This document shows, in pieces, positions 55,717 to 64,000 of a DNA stretch of 64,000 bases. The stretch covers positions 248,001 to 312,000 of the forward strand of contig NZ_BSOG01000002.1 of assembly GCF_030160395.1 (NCBI RefSeq). The letters run 5' to 3'. The notes below the pieces were generated by a model. The model saw only the letters and a list, made by a program, of their open reading frames with translations. It did not search any database and was not told the origin of the DNA. This DNA comes from Chitinimonas prasina (GTDB lineage Bacteria; Pseudomonadota; Gammaproteobacteria; Burkholderiales; Chitinimonadaceae). How positions within the stretch are numbered: the first letter of the stretch is position 1; every line of letters starts with the position of its first letter. The position numbers were made by a program, and so were the translations under genes.

Positions 55717-58700
55717 TCAGCGCGTCCAGGCGGCCACCCATTCATCCAGATGATCCTCCAGCATCCATTCATCCAGTATGTGCTGGCGCAGGGCGTCGCC
55801 ACGTCGTGCCAACTCGTCCATATCAGACAAGTGCTCGCGTATGGCCTTGATCCAGTCCGCATGGCGGTTCTTCAGCCGGGTTACCGGGAAACCACCCTGG
55901 TAAGGCACGATATCGGTGCAAATGACCGGCCAACCCAGAATGCCATATTCCAGCAAGCGCAGATTGGACTTGGCCTCATTGAAGGGATTCATCTCCAGCG
56001 GCGCCAGCGCCAGATCAAGGTTCAGGCTGGCCAGCTTGGCCGGGTAATGCTCAAACGGCACACCCCCATGCACCTCAGCCACAAAAGGACGGACGGCATC
56101 AGGGCACAGGCCGAAGAATATCCAGTCCACCTCGTTGGCCAACTCCTTCACCACCGAGACGATCAACTCCAGATCCCCCGTGTGCCCTACCCCGCCAGCC
56201 CAACCCACCCTGGGCTTGCGCCCCTGTCGGCGCAATGAAGTCAGGTTGCCCCAGACGGGCGCCTCCAGTCGATTCTTCACCACCCGGATGTCGTCGCACA
56301 TATCGCGATACGCTTCCTGCAGCGGCTCGGTCGATACCACAAAGCGGTCTGCCAGGCGCACTCCTCGGCCGAACCGGGCGGCAATGTCCTTGGGAATCTG
56401 CGCCTTGTGCACGCTCTTGGTCGGCACATGGGTAATCAGGTCGTCGATCTCATAGATCAGCAGCGGCCGCGCAAACTTGCTGTAGGTCTCCAGGATGGAG
56501 AGCTGCTCATCGGATGTCTGGCGCTGGAACACCAGACCATCCAGTTCAATCCGTTCCAGATCGGTCACGCTGAAATGCTGCTGGTGTATGCGCCCCCATA
56601 GCTTGCCGTGGCGGGTAGCCGTACGGGCCGGCATGATCAGCCGATAGTTGCCACAGCCCATGCGATCTGCCGGCAACACCACCACGCGCTTGAGTGGCCG
56701 CCAGGGCAAGGTATCCCACACCAGATTGACGCTGGGGTGCATATGGAACGGCTCCACCTCCAGCAGCAGATTGGGGTTGTAATTCGGGTCTCGTGCCAGC
56801 TGCGGCAACCAGTCCCGGTACAGCGCCTCCTGCTCGGCCGATTTTTGCTCCGCACCTGCCGCGAACAAGGCTGCCGCATTGCCGTCGCAAATCAAATTGA
56901 CAAAGGGCGTCCACAAAGACTGCAGGCCCTGCTGTGCTAGGCGTAGACAAAGCTCCAGCTCGGCATCCTGGCTGTATTGCGCGGTGTTGAAGCCCCCTAC
57001 CGCATAAAACACATTGCGCCGTATTGCAATACAGCCGCCCCGCAATGCGGAGACATTCTGCGGCAGATGGGCACGGCCCATGTAACCGGCAAAATCCAGC
57101 GCAACCTGGGTATAGGCCGGCTCGGCCGGGCCGTTATAACCCAGCACCCTGGCCGTCTCCCTGACCTTGCCCTGGCTGTCAAACAGGCGCGGCGCCACTG
57201 CGCCGATCTCCTGCCGCAAGGCCAGGCCAGTCAGCTGGCTCAACCAATCGGCGTCCAGCACGGCGATATCTGGCTGCAGCATGACCAGGACCTCGCCCTG
57301 GCTGGCATCCGCCAACGCGTGATACAGCACTGGCAACGACTGCAGGTCCGGTGAGGTAAAGACCTTGAGCCGCGGATCGTTCAGCGCATCCAGCTCATTC
57401 AGCCAGGCCACCATGGCCGGGTCTTGCGATCCATTATCCAGTAGCAGCAGCTCGTAGTTGGCATGGCTGGTCTGGCTGACCAGCGATTCCACGGCTCGCC
57501 GCACCTTGTCAAACTGGTCACGCACCGGCAATAGCAAAGACACCAGCACGTCCACCGGGGCGGCGTAGTCCAGCCTGAAACTACCGGGGAAGTAGCCAGG
57601 GCGTATGCTGGCGGGCAGTTGGCAACGGTCTATATGCTGCTGCAGGGCCTCCCGCGCACGCGCTATCAAGACCTCGGAGTCCGCCCGGACATGGCCGCCG
57701 TCCTCTGCCCGGTGATACAGCACGTCAGCCAGGTGGCCTATGGCCGGTGCGCCAAAGCGCTCAAGTGCACGCAATACCAGGTCGGATTCCTCCACACCCG
57801 CCAGCGCCGCATTGAACCCGCCCAATTCCTTGAATGGCTGGGCTCGCACCAGTAGCAGCCCACCGATATAGGGCTGGGCACGCAGCAGGTCCAGATTGAT
57901 ATCCGGCTTGAACTGGGGGTGGCTGTAGTGGCCATCCACACCCAGGCGGTCCTCGTCTGTGTAGAGTACCTGCCAGGCCGCATGCCGATGGCTGGCTTCC
58001 ATGGCAAACAGCAAGGCGTGGGCTGCCAGCTCGTCGCCCGCATCCAGCGTACATATCCAATCAGCCGTAGAAGCAGATGCCGCCATATTGCAGGCAGCCA
58101 CAGGCTCGCCGCTGATCCGCCCCCAGCGGAACCGCTCACCCAATGGCAAGCCCCCAGGCGCATCGCGGTCCGACAGTACGGTGATGATCACGTTGTAATA
58201 CAGCTGGGCAGACAGCGACTGTATGCTGCGTATCAAGCGCTTTTCGCAGTCGCCCAGGGCGTAGAGGAAAACCTCCACGCTGGGATGAGATGGCCAACTG
58301 GCCATATGCGACTCGAACAGCTTGGCCTCGATATCGCTGAGCGCATGGCGCTTCAGCCAAAGCTCGTAGCCGTCTTCTTCCGTACTGGCCGTCGTACGGC
58401 GGTAGTCGACCAGATCGCGGTCCGATGCGCCAGGCGCAGCAATCACCGTCAAGGTCTTGGCCGTCAGCTCACGCCGCTCCTGCGGGGTGGCATTGCTGAG
58501 GCTGAAACGCCCCAGACCCACATCACGTGCCTCGGTATCGGTCTCGGCCTTGTGAGCCTCATCCTGCAAGCGCGCATCGGCCTGGTATGTCAGGCTGGTC
58601 AGGCACAAATCCATGCTGTGGAGCAGTCTTGCCAGCTCCTTCCGGGTCCAGGGCCGTGGGGCGGCCAGCTGTTCGGGTTCATCCACCGGCCACCGGCCTT

Positions 58701-60471
58701 CAGCCAGCTCTGCCAACAGCAGCACGTTGCGTGCATTGGGCACGCTCAGATGCAATCGGGCCTTGGGTGTCAGCAAGGGGCGTAATTGCTTGAGCCAGCC
58801 CCAGGGGTTGGTCAGGCGGGCAAACTGGTCGCCAAACAGCAGCAAATCGGCCGTGCCCGGTTGCAGGGGTAGATCGCCGGGCACACCCTCATGCCAAGGA
58901 CCAAAGGGCTCGTGGTTCAACGCCCAGGCGGCACGCCCCAGATTGTCCAGCCGTATGGTCAGCACCTGCCCTGCACGCTGCGCTTCGGTGCAGACATCCC
59001 TGCCGCGCCAGTCGCCGCCGACAAACTCAATGGCTGTCGCAGCCGCCTGAGCCTCTGCCGCCCATTGCAGCCTAAGTGCGTCGCGCGACTGTAAGCTGGC
59101 CGGGGCGTGTTGCTCGAATTGTCGTTGCCAGGGCTGTTGCAGCAAGTCTCGGGCATCAGCCACCGGCTCCGCCTGCGTCAAGCGCCAAAGCCTTCCCATC
59201 AGCTCGGCCACGCGGTGGGTGGCCTGGCCATCGGCAGCCGCATTCAAGCGTGGTGCAAAAGCCGCCATGGCGGCCAGCTTCCCGCTGCGCCAGCCGGGCT
59301 GATCCAGCAATCGGCTGATGTTGTCTGCCAGATCAGCCTGCGGGCTGACCACCACACCCGCCTCTGCCGGCAGGCCTGGACCATAGAGTGCAGCCGAGTC
59401 GGTCAGCAGGTTGATGGCGGGCACACCCGCCATGATGGCCTCCACCAGCAGGCCGGAGTTCACCGCCACCACCAGGTCAGCCGCCAGCAATGCCTGTACC
59501 GGCTCGGCATTGCTATAGGTCCAGTGCTGGTGATCCACGCCGTGGCGGGCCGCAATGTCGGCCAGCGCATCGGCGCTGTGGCTGCCGGTAGCGGGCCTAT
59601 CCTTAATTACGCAGTGATAACGCCCACGTATCTGCTTGATCGCCTTGAAGAACGCCGACACGCTCCAGGCGTACAAGTCTTGCCGCATGCTGGCTGAATG
59701 CGGGGCCGACCAGGTTGTGGCAAACAGGACGATAGGCTTGTCACTGACTGCAATGCCCAGGGATTCGCACAGCAGGCGCCTATGCTCGGCGCGCTGTCCG
59801 CGCTCGGCATGCAGGCGGTCAAACTGCGGCAGGCCGGTTTCAATCAGGCGATCCGGGGCATAGCCACCGCATTCATAGTCTTCACGGGCAATCGGGCCAG
59901 AGATGGCCATCCAGTCGGCGTTCTGCTGCTGGTGCATGCCGAAAGGGAAAAAGGTCGATGGATTGTGCTCCAGATGCAGGCTGGGCACGCCTCGCGCCTT
60001 GGCCCACAGCACGGCTGTCTTGGCCATGGCCATGTAGTCCTCGTTGACCACCAGCAAGCCAACCGGGTTCTGCGCCGCCACGGCATCCAGCTCACGCACC
60101 AGCTGCTGCAGCCAGCCCAGCATGGCATCGCTGGCCTGGGCTTCCAGCGCGGCCGCGATACCTGGTTGATGCAGATAAGCTGCATGCTCGGCCTCATAAG
60201 CCGCCCATTGCCTGGCTTGCTCCGGCCCAAAGGCCTCATCGCGCATGCGCCGGCCAGCCTGTATGCCTGCGTGGGGAATCTCCTCGGGCAGGATATGAAT
60301 GGCGGCACCATGCTTGTTGAGCACCTCACGCAACTGCAACGTGGCGAACTGCGCCACGGTGACGATTACATGAGGTTCACGCCCCGCCAGATAGCGGTCG
60401 AGCACGGCGGTATTTTTGTCCCACACCAGCCAGATCAGGGCAGCACGGCCTGCTTGCTTGGGCTCAGTCAT
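55717..60471 (-). CDS. Giant multi-module glycosyltransferase
   Basis: A 1584-residue cytosolic protein. Residues 1 to about 440 look like a GT-B-type transferase of the capsule or CDP-glycerol kind (LHLEHNPSTFFPFGMHQQQN; DLVVAVNSGLLVEAIMAGVP). About 450-690 resembles a methyltransferase fold without a clear SAM motif (LPLQPGTADLLLFGDQFARL). About 710-960 and 975-1210 are two GT2-type units (VLYTDEDRLGVDGHYSHPQF; SLLLPVRDQFDKVRRAVESL; ALRGGCIAIRRNVFYAVGGF). About 1245-1584 is a GT4-like unit (KPRVGWAGGVGHTGDLELIV; SNLRLLEYGILGWPVICTDI). The Met at 60471 overlaps the upstream gene by eight bases. It likely builds a repeating surface glycan or glycosylates flagellin. Confidence 0.85.
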   Translation of the reverse strand: MTEPKQAGRAALIWLVWDKNTAVLDRYLAGREPHVIVTVAQFATLQLREVLNKHGAAIHILPEEIPHAGIQAGRRMRDEAFGPEQARQWAAYEAEHAAYLHQPGIAAALEAQASDAMLGWLQQLVRELDAVAAQNPVGLLVVNEDYMAMAKTAVLWAKARGVPSLHLEHNPSTFFPFGMHQQQNADWMAISGPIAREDYECGGYAPDRLIETGLPQFDRLHAERGQRAEHRRLLCESLGIAVSDKPIVLFATTWSAPHSASMRQDLYAWSVSAFFKAIKQIRGRYHCVIKDRPATGSHSADALADIAARHGVDHQHWTYSNAEPVQALLAADLVVAVNSGLLVEAIMAGVPAINLLTDSAALYGPGLPAEAGVVVSPQADLADNISRLLDQPGWRSGKLAAMAAFAPRLNAAADGQATHRVAELMGRLWRLTQAEPVADARDLLQQPWQRQFEQHAPASLQSRDALRLQWAAEAQAAATAIEFVGGDWRGRDVCTEAQRAGQVLTIRLDNLGRAAWALNHEPFGPWHEGVPGDLPLQPGTADLLLFGDQFARLTNPWGWLKQLRPLLTPKARLHLSVPNARNVLLLAELAEGRWPVDEPEQLAAPRPWTRKELARLLHSMDLCLTSLTYQADARLQDEAHKAETDTEARDVGLGRFSLSNATPQERRELTAKTLTVIAAPGASDRDLVDYRRTTASTEEDGYELWLKRHALSDIEAKLFESHMASWPSHPSVEVFLYALGDCEKRLIRSIQSLSAQLYYNVIITVLSDRDAPGGLPLGERFRWGRISGEPVAACNMAASASTADWICTLDAGDELAAHALLFAMEASHRHAAWQVLYTDEDRLGVDGHYSHPQFKPDINLDLLRAQPYIGGLLLVRAQPFKELGGFNAALAGVEESDLVLRALERFGAPAIGHLADVLYHRAEDGGHVRADSEVLIARAREALQQHIDRCQLPASIRPGYFPGSFRLDYAAPVDVLVSLLLPVRDQFDKVRRAVESLVSQTSHANYELLLLDNGSQDPAMVAWLNELDALNDPRLKVFTSPDLQSLPVLYHALADASQGEVLVMLQPDIAVLDADWLSQLTGLALRQEIGAVAPRLFDSQGKVRETARVLGYNGPAEPAYTQVALDFAGYMGRAHLPQNVSALRGGCIAIRRNVFYAVGGFNTAQYSQDAELELCLRLAQQGLQSLWTPFVNLICDGNAAALFAAGAEQKSAEQEALYRDWLPQLARDPNYNPNLLLEVEPFHMHPSVNLVWDTLPWRPLKRVVVLPADRMGCGNYRLIMPARTATRHGKLWGRIHQQHFSVTDLERIELDGLVFQRQTSDEQLSILETYSKFARPLLIYEIDDLITHVPTKSVHKAQIPKDIAARFGRGVRLADRFVVSTEPLQEAYRDMCDDIRVVKNRLEAPVWGNLTSLRRQGRKPRVGWAGGVGHTGDLELIVSVVKELANEVDWIFFGLCPDAVRPFVAEVHGGVPFEHYPAKLASLNLDLALAPLEMNPFNEAKSNLRLLEYGILGWPVICTDIVPYQGGFPVTRLKNRHADWIKAIREHLSDMDELARRGDALRQHILDEWMLEDHLDEWVAAWTR

Positions 60472-60988
60472 GCGCGGTTTCCTTGAAGGCGCGATAGTGC
60501 TCCTTGAGCAGATCGGGCAAGAGGTAATAATCATATGCGGGCGCCAGACTCACGCCCCGATAGGTCAGCGCCTGGCCCAAGCCAGCTTGCTGGTGCCAGT
60601 CCAATGTGGTTTTCAGTGCCAGTTGGTCCAATACCTGCTGCCTGCGCCAACGCAACAGATCATGCCGGGGGGTGTCGCCCAGCCAGCTGATATCGGGCAG
60701 TTCCGCGTCAGTGCGCGGGTTGGCGCTGCAGCCATCAGCCCAGCACAAAAAGAGAAAATAGCGGTTACGGTAATGGACCAGGTGGTTGTCCATCCGTTTC
60801 TGCCAGTCACGAGGCGGCTCCTGCACCAGCCAGTTTTCCAGGTCGTCGAGAAAGGATGCAAAACGAGCGTCTTCGCTACGCCATGACAGCCAGCGCAACC
60901 AGAGCGGGCGCCAGCGGCCGGGCGTATCAGCCAACTGGGCAAAAACCTGCGTACCAGGCGGCAGCCATTGCCGTATCGCGAATTCCAT
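60464..60988 (-). CDS. Hypothetical protein of the glycan locus
   Basis: A 174-residue Trp/Arg/Leu-rich soluble protein (MEFAIRQWLPPGTQVFAQLA; WRPLWLRWLSWRSEDARFAS). GGAGC stands nine bases upstream of the ATG at 60988; the longer frame has no support. It lies 13 bases behind the acetyltransferase gene and overlaps the giant glycosyltransferase, so it is cotranscribed with them. No family recognised; a helper for the glycosyltransferase is a reasonable guess. Confidence 0.6.
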   Translation of the reverse strand: MEFAIRQWLPPGTQVFAQLADTPGRWRPLWLRWLSWRSEDARFASFLDDLENWLVQEPPRDWQKRMDNHLVHYRNRYFLFLCWADGCSANPRTDAELPDISWLGDTPRHDLLRWRRQQVLDQLALKTTLDWHQQAGLGQALTYRGVSLAPAYDYYLLPDLLKEHYRAFKETAHD

Positions 60989-61001
60989 ATTCACTGCTCC
61001 A

Positions 61002-61544
61002 TCAGGTGCGCACAAACTCATCGCGCAGCAGGCCAAATTCCACCACATCCAGCCAGGCGCCATGCTTGTAGACGGCTTGGCGCCGTAGGCCTTCCTGCTG
61101 CATGCCCAGCTTGCGGGCAAGCGCCAGCATGGCCTGATTGTCGGCAAAGGTACCGCAATGAATGCGATGCAGATTGAGATTGTCAAAGCCATGGGCCACG
61201 ATCAGCCTGGCGGCCTCCAGACCATAACCCTGGCCCCATGCCGTGCGGTCGCCCAGCAGCACTGCAAACTCGGCACTGCGGTTGGCAGCCTGCAAGGCTT
61301 GCAGGCTGATATTGCCTATATGGCGGCCATCGTCACGCACTACCATGGCCAAGGTCAGCGCATCGCGCGTTTGCCGGCTGCGGGCGATGAACTCACGCGC
61401 CATCTCACGGCTGTACGGCCAGACGCCATGGCTGTTGCCGGCGCAGACCAGCGGGTCGTTCAGCCAGCCAGGGTAAGGGCCGTCCGCATCAGCGTCGCAC
61501 AAGACCCGCAGGTCCAGCCGACTACCTTGCAGCAGAGGAGTCAT
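61002..61544 (-). CDS. GNAT-family N-acetyltransferase
   Basis: A 180-residue RimJ/RimL-like GNAT protein. The acetyl-CoA-binding segment reads VLLGDRTAWGQGYGLEAARL, with GNISLQALQAANRSAEFAVL before it and the C-terminal YKHGAWLDVVEFGLLRDEF. The ATG at 61544 overlaps the aminotransferase stop. Next to a DegT aminotransferase it probably acetylates a nucleotide-linked amino sugar before transfer. Confidence 0.82.
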   Translation of the reverse strand: MTPLLQGSRLDLRVLCDADADGPYPGWLNDPLVCAGNSHGVWPYSREMAREFIARSRQTRDALTLAMVVRDDGRHIGNISLQALQAANRSAEFAVLLGDRTAWGQGYGLEAARLIVAHGFDNLNLHRIHCGTFADNQAMLALARKLGMQQEGLRRQAVYKHGAWLDVVEFGLLRDEFVRT

Positions 61545-62848
61545 CACGCCCCCTCTGCCCTGAGGCTGTCCAATTGTCCGAACACTTTGCGAAAGGCCGC
61601 TATCAACTGTGCCAGATCGCCATCCGTCCATCCGGCATGTACCAGATCACCGGTCAGCAGTTCACTGGTATGCATCCGTTCCGTTACCGGGCAGAGTACC
61701 GCGTGATAGTCAGGCAGGCGTCCCTCCGCCCTGGCCAACGAGAACGGAAAACCCTCAGATCCCATGGCGATGCCTTTGCGGTACATCGGTTGCCAGTAGA
61801 TGGGTTTGACGTAGCCCTCGCCAAGCGGAAAACCTTCGGCCCGCATGGCAGCGGCAACCCGGGCGCGCGGCACACCGGTTGCGGCTGCCGCATAGTGCAT
61901 GGGGAATACATACCAGCCGTGTGCGATGCCCGGCTCCACGCGCGGCATGGTCAAACCAGGCAGATCCACCAGTTCGCGCATCAGGGTGGCGGCATTGTCC
62001 TGCCTGCGCTTGAGCAGTTGCGGCAGCTTCTTGAGCTGCTCGGCTGCAATCGCCGCCTCGATCTCCGTCATGCGGTAGTTGAAGCCAATCAGGTTGACCA
62101 GCTCCTCGGGCGCGATATCAGGCGATTTCTGCTGTACCACCACCTCGGCATGGTTGCGTATCAGTTGCAGCCGCTCTGCCAGTCTGGCGTCCTGGGTGGT
62201 CACCACACCACCTTCGCCGCTATGGATGGTCTTGTGGTAGTTGAGGCTGAAGACAGTCATGTCTGCCTCGCCACCTGCCACCCTGCCATCCCGGCTGGCG
62301 CCTGGCCCCTGGGCATTGTCCTCAATCACGGTAATGCCTAGCGGCTTTGCTAGCGCCTTGATGGCGGCGATATCGGCAGGGTAGCCGAACAGGTCGACCA
62401 CGATGATGGCGCGGGTACGGGGTGCGATGAGCGGCCGAATGGTCTCGGGCGTCAGGCAGAAGGTCTGCGGATCGATATCGGCAAACACCGGTATGCCGCC
62501 ATACACCACGGCCGCCACGGCAGATGCGCTCATGGTATAGGCCGACACGATGACCTCGTCGCCGGGCCCGACACCCGCTGCACCAACGGCGGCAAACAGG
62601 CCTGAGGTCGCCGAGTTGAGGCTGACAGCGTACTTGACCTGGAAATACTGCTCCCAAGCGCGCTCCAGTGCCTGCACCCTAGGCCCGCCGAAGAAATCTG
62701 GCGACCAGGTTCCCAGGAATTGCGACAGCACGCCGCTATCGAGCACCGCGTTGACGGCGCTGCGCTCCTCATCCCCCAGGGTGCGATAGGTGGGGGGCGC
62801 CTCACGGCGCACCGGCTCGCCACCCAGCAATGCGAGTCTGTTTTGCAT
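61544..62848 (-). CDS. DegT/DnrJ/EryC1-type sugar aminotransferase
   Basis: A 434-residue PLP enzyme that transfers an amino group to a keto-sugar nucleotide. The catalytic Lys is in VFSLNYHKTIHSGEGGVVTT, the PLP phosphate region in LNSATSGLFAAVGAAGVGPG, and the Asp in VIEDNAQGPGA. The Met at 62848 matches family starts. Together with the downstream acetyltransferase it suggests an N-acyl amino sugar such as a 4-amino-6-deoxyhexose, but the sugar cannot be fixed from sequence. Confidence 0.88.
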   Translation of the reverse strand: MQNRLALLGGEPVRREAPPTYRTLGDEERSAVNAVLDSGVLSQFLGTWSPDFFGGPRVQALERAWEQYFQVKYAVSLNSATSGLFAAVGAAGVGPGDEVIVSAYTMSASAVAAVVYGGIPVFADIDPQTFCLTPETIRPLIAPRTRAIIVVDLFGYPADIAAIKALAKPLGITVIEDNAQGPGASRDGRVAGGEADMTVFSLNYHKTIHSGEGGVVTTQDARLAERLQLIRNHAEVVVQQKSPDIAPEELVNLIGFNYRMTEIEAAIAAEQLKKLPQLLKRRQDNAATLMRELVDLPGLTMPRVEPGIAHGWYVFPMHYAAAATGVPRARVAAAMRAEGFPLGEGYVKPIYWQPMYRKGIAMGSEGFPFSLARAEGRLPDYHAVLCPVTERMHTSELLTGDLVHAGWTDGDLAQLIAAFRKVFGQLDSLRAEGA

Positions 62849-62959
62849 GTACCTGCCCTGTCTTTGGCTATTTGTTGAGTAGGCCCGGAAGCCCCCCGGC
62901 ATACCCTTATGGCTACCTACCCTCGCCCTGGCAAGCCCGCATGGCCAGGTGGTAGTTTG

Positions 62960-64000
62960 CTACCCTCGCACAAGCAATTCCAGTACCAGCATACCCAGAC
63001 GCTCAGTGGCCTGTCCATCCGGCAACGGCGCCGAGGAAGGTGGTAGCGTGTCCAGCCAGCCAGCCAGCTGCGTGGCAAAGCCGGCGCGGCGGGTTACCGC
63101 CGTACTCCAGCCGTGCCGGTTGGCGGGCAGCACATCCGGCCCTATCAGGCCAGGCTGATAGCTCATTACCGACTTACCCAGCAGGCAGGCCTCCTGCAGC
63201 AGCATGGAATTCATGCCCAGCACGCCATCGGCGGCCAGCACCCAATCCCGCCCATTGTCGCCCTCGGCCAGCCTGGCCCAGGCATGCGGCGCCAGGCGCG
63301 AGCGCCAATCAGACATGCACTCACGCGGGTGGGACCTGACCCAAACCTGCGTGTGCCTTGTCAGCGTCGGTATCGCAGCCACCAGGTCTGCCCAGACATC
63401 GGCTTCGCAGTAACCGACAACCTGGCGTGCCGCAGCCTCGCTCCCATAAAGCGCCGCCAGTGGCTGTGAGACAAACAATAGCGTTCGGGATTGTCCTGCC
63501 TGCTGATCATCACGCAGGACTTGTCGCCTTGCCGGTGTAAACGCTTGCAGCAGCGCCGGCAAGGCATCCAGAGCAGGTTGGCCGGTGATGTGTATCTGGG
63601 GTGCCCCCAGGGTGTGGAGTTCTGCGGCACTGGCCGCATCCATCACGGCCAGGTGCTCTGGCCAGATCCAGTCCTGGCTGGATTGGAAGCGCAGCGGGTA
63701 GTTGGACCAGAAATCCAGCAGGGCCAGGCTGGTCAGCCCACTGAGTCGAGCGTGCTGCCACAGCCGCCGCTCCAGATCCACACCATTGGCCGAGGTTGCC
63801 GTCAGCAAGAGTGCGGCCCCATGCCCGGCCAGCCAGGCAGCCGCATCGAAACCGTGCTCGGGCAGCGGCTCCACCTGCCAGCCCAACGCGGCCCACAAGG
63901 CGGGTGCCTGCCGATACCCCGCAGCATGGATGCGGCACCCCTGCTGTCTCAGCCACCCCAATGCCGGCGCCAAGGCATTGGCGCCACCAGGATCCCCGGC
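62960..64000 (-). CDS. Glycosyltransferase-like protein, N-terminus cut by window edge
   Basis: At least 346 codons are visible and the frame is open to the window end, where it reads GDPGGANALAPALGWLRQQG, a nucleotide-sugar-transferase-like start found near true N-termini. Later parts (HTQVWVRSHPRECMSDWRSR; GVLGMNSMLLQEACLLGKSV) follow the GT-B donor-site plan of polysaccharide proteins. It is 111 bases upstream of the aminotransferase gene on the same strand. The first few residues are missing. Confidence 0.7.
   Translation of the reverse strand, partial: AGDPGGANALAPALGWLRQQGCRIHAAGYRQAPALWAALGWQVEPLPEHGFDAAAWLAGHGAALLLTATSANGVDLERRLWQHARLSGLTSLALLDFWSNYPLRFQSSQDWIWPEHLAVMDAASAAELHTLGAPQIHITGQPALDALPALLQAFTPARRQVLRDDQQAGQSRTLLFVSQPLAALYGSEAAARQVVGYCEADVWADLVAAIPTLTRHTQVWVRSHPRECMSDWRSRLAPHAWARLAEGDNGRDWVLAADGVLGMNSMLLQEACLLGKSVMSYQPGLIGPDVLPANRHGWSTAVTRRAGFATQLAGWLDTLPPSSAPLPDGQATERLGMLVLELLVRG

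Overview
The window looks like a chromosomal segment of a GC-rich betaproteobacterium. The evidence is gene order: pyrG-kdsA-eno-ftsB, and leuC-entericidin-leuD-leuB-asd, are arrangements typical of Betaproteobacteria, and a dif-like site at 38863-38890 resembles the neisserial one. I cannot name the genus; Neisseriales or a nearby family fits best.

Layout. (1) 1-17476, minus strand: one type VI secretion (T6SS) operon reading tssBC, hcp, tssE, tssF, tssG, vgrG, DUF2169-pentapeptide, pentapeptide, DUF3540, DUF4150/PAAR-like, tssJ, tssK, tssL, tssM (cut by the window edge). Its first gene is a single reading frame joining the two contractile-sheath proteins TssB and TssC. tssA and the tssH (ClpV) ATPase are not seen and may lie beyond position 1. 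(2) 17477-30565: accessory chromosome with a SIMPL protein, a sigma-54 activator without a sensor domain (a candidate T6SS regulator), a periplasmic phosphatase, a small regulator flanked by repeated palindromes, two secreted proteins with a decayed duplicate, a bicarbonate transporter with a divergent LysR regulator, a small set of periplasmic metal-type proteins and a CopZ-like protein. (3) 30885-38890: an integrated filamentous (inovirus) prophage with repressor-side genes, Rep, ssDNA-binding protein, coat proteins, pIII-like adsorption protein, pVI-like protein, Zot and a separate pXI-like protein. It is flanked by XerC/XerD dif-type sites, which puts the chromosomal dif here. (4) 39049-40380: a broken CHASE3/GAF sensor gene and an intergenic stretch carrying two perfect inverted DnaA boxes. 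(5) 40381-55607, minus strand: housekeeping genes tex, asd, leuB, two unknowns, leuD, entericidin, leuC, pgsA, uvrC, ftsB, eno, kdsA, pyrG. (6) 55717-64000, minus strand: a surface-glycan locus with a 1584-residue multi-module glycosyltransferase, an unknown protein, a GNAT acetyltransferase, a DegT-type aminotransferase and a second glycosyltransferase-like protein cut by the window edge.

How the parts work together. The T6SS genes give sheath, tube, baseplate, spike and membrane complex plus an adaptor set (DUF2169, pentapeptide repeats, DUF3540, PAAR-like) that probably loads cargo on the VgrG tip. No toxin is evident in the window. The prophage is compact and appears complete: every gene class an inovirus needs can be pointed to and no broken frame was seen. 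The glycan genes probably build an N-acylated amino-sugar decoration.

The observations most worth testing are the natural TssB-TssC fusion, the separate pXI-like protein and a 19-residue hydrophobic micro-ORF in the prophage, the XerD-arm-type prophage junctions, the inverted DnaA-box pair near dif, and the multi-module glycosyltransferase.
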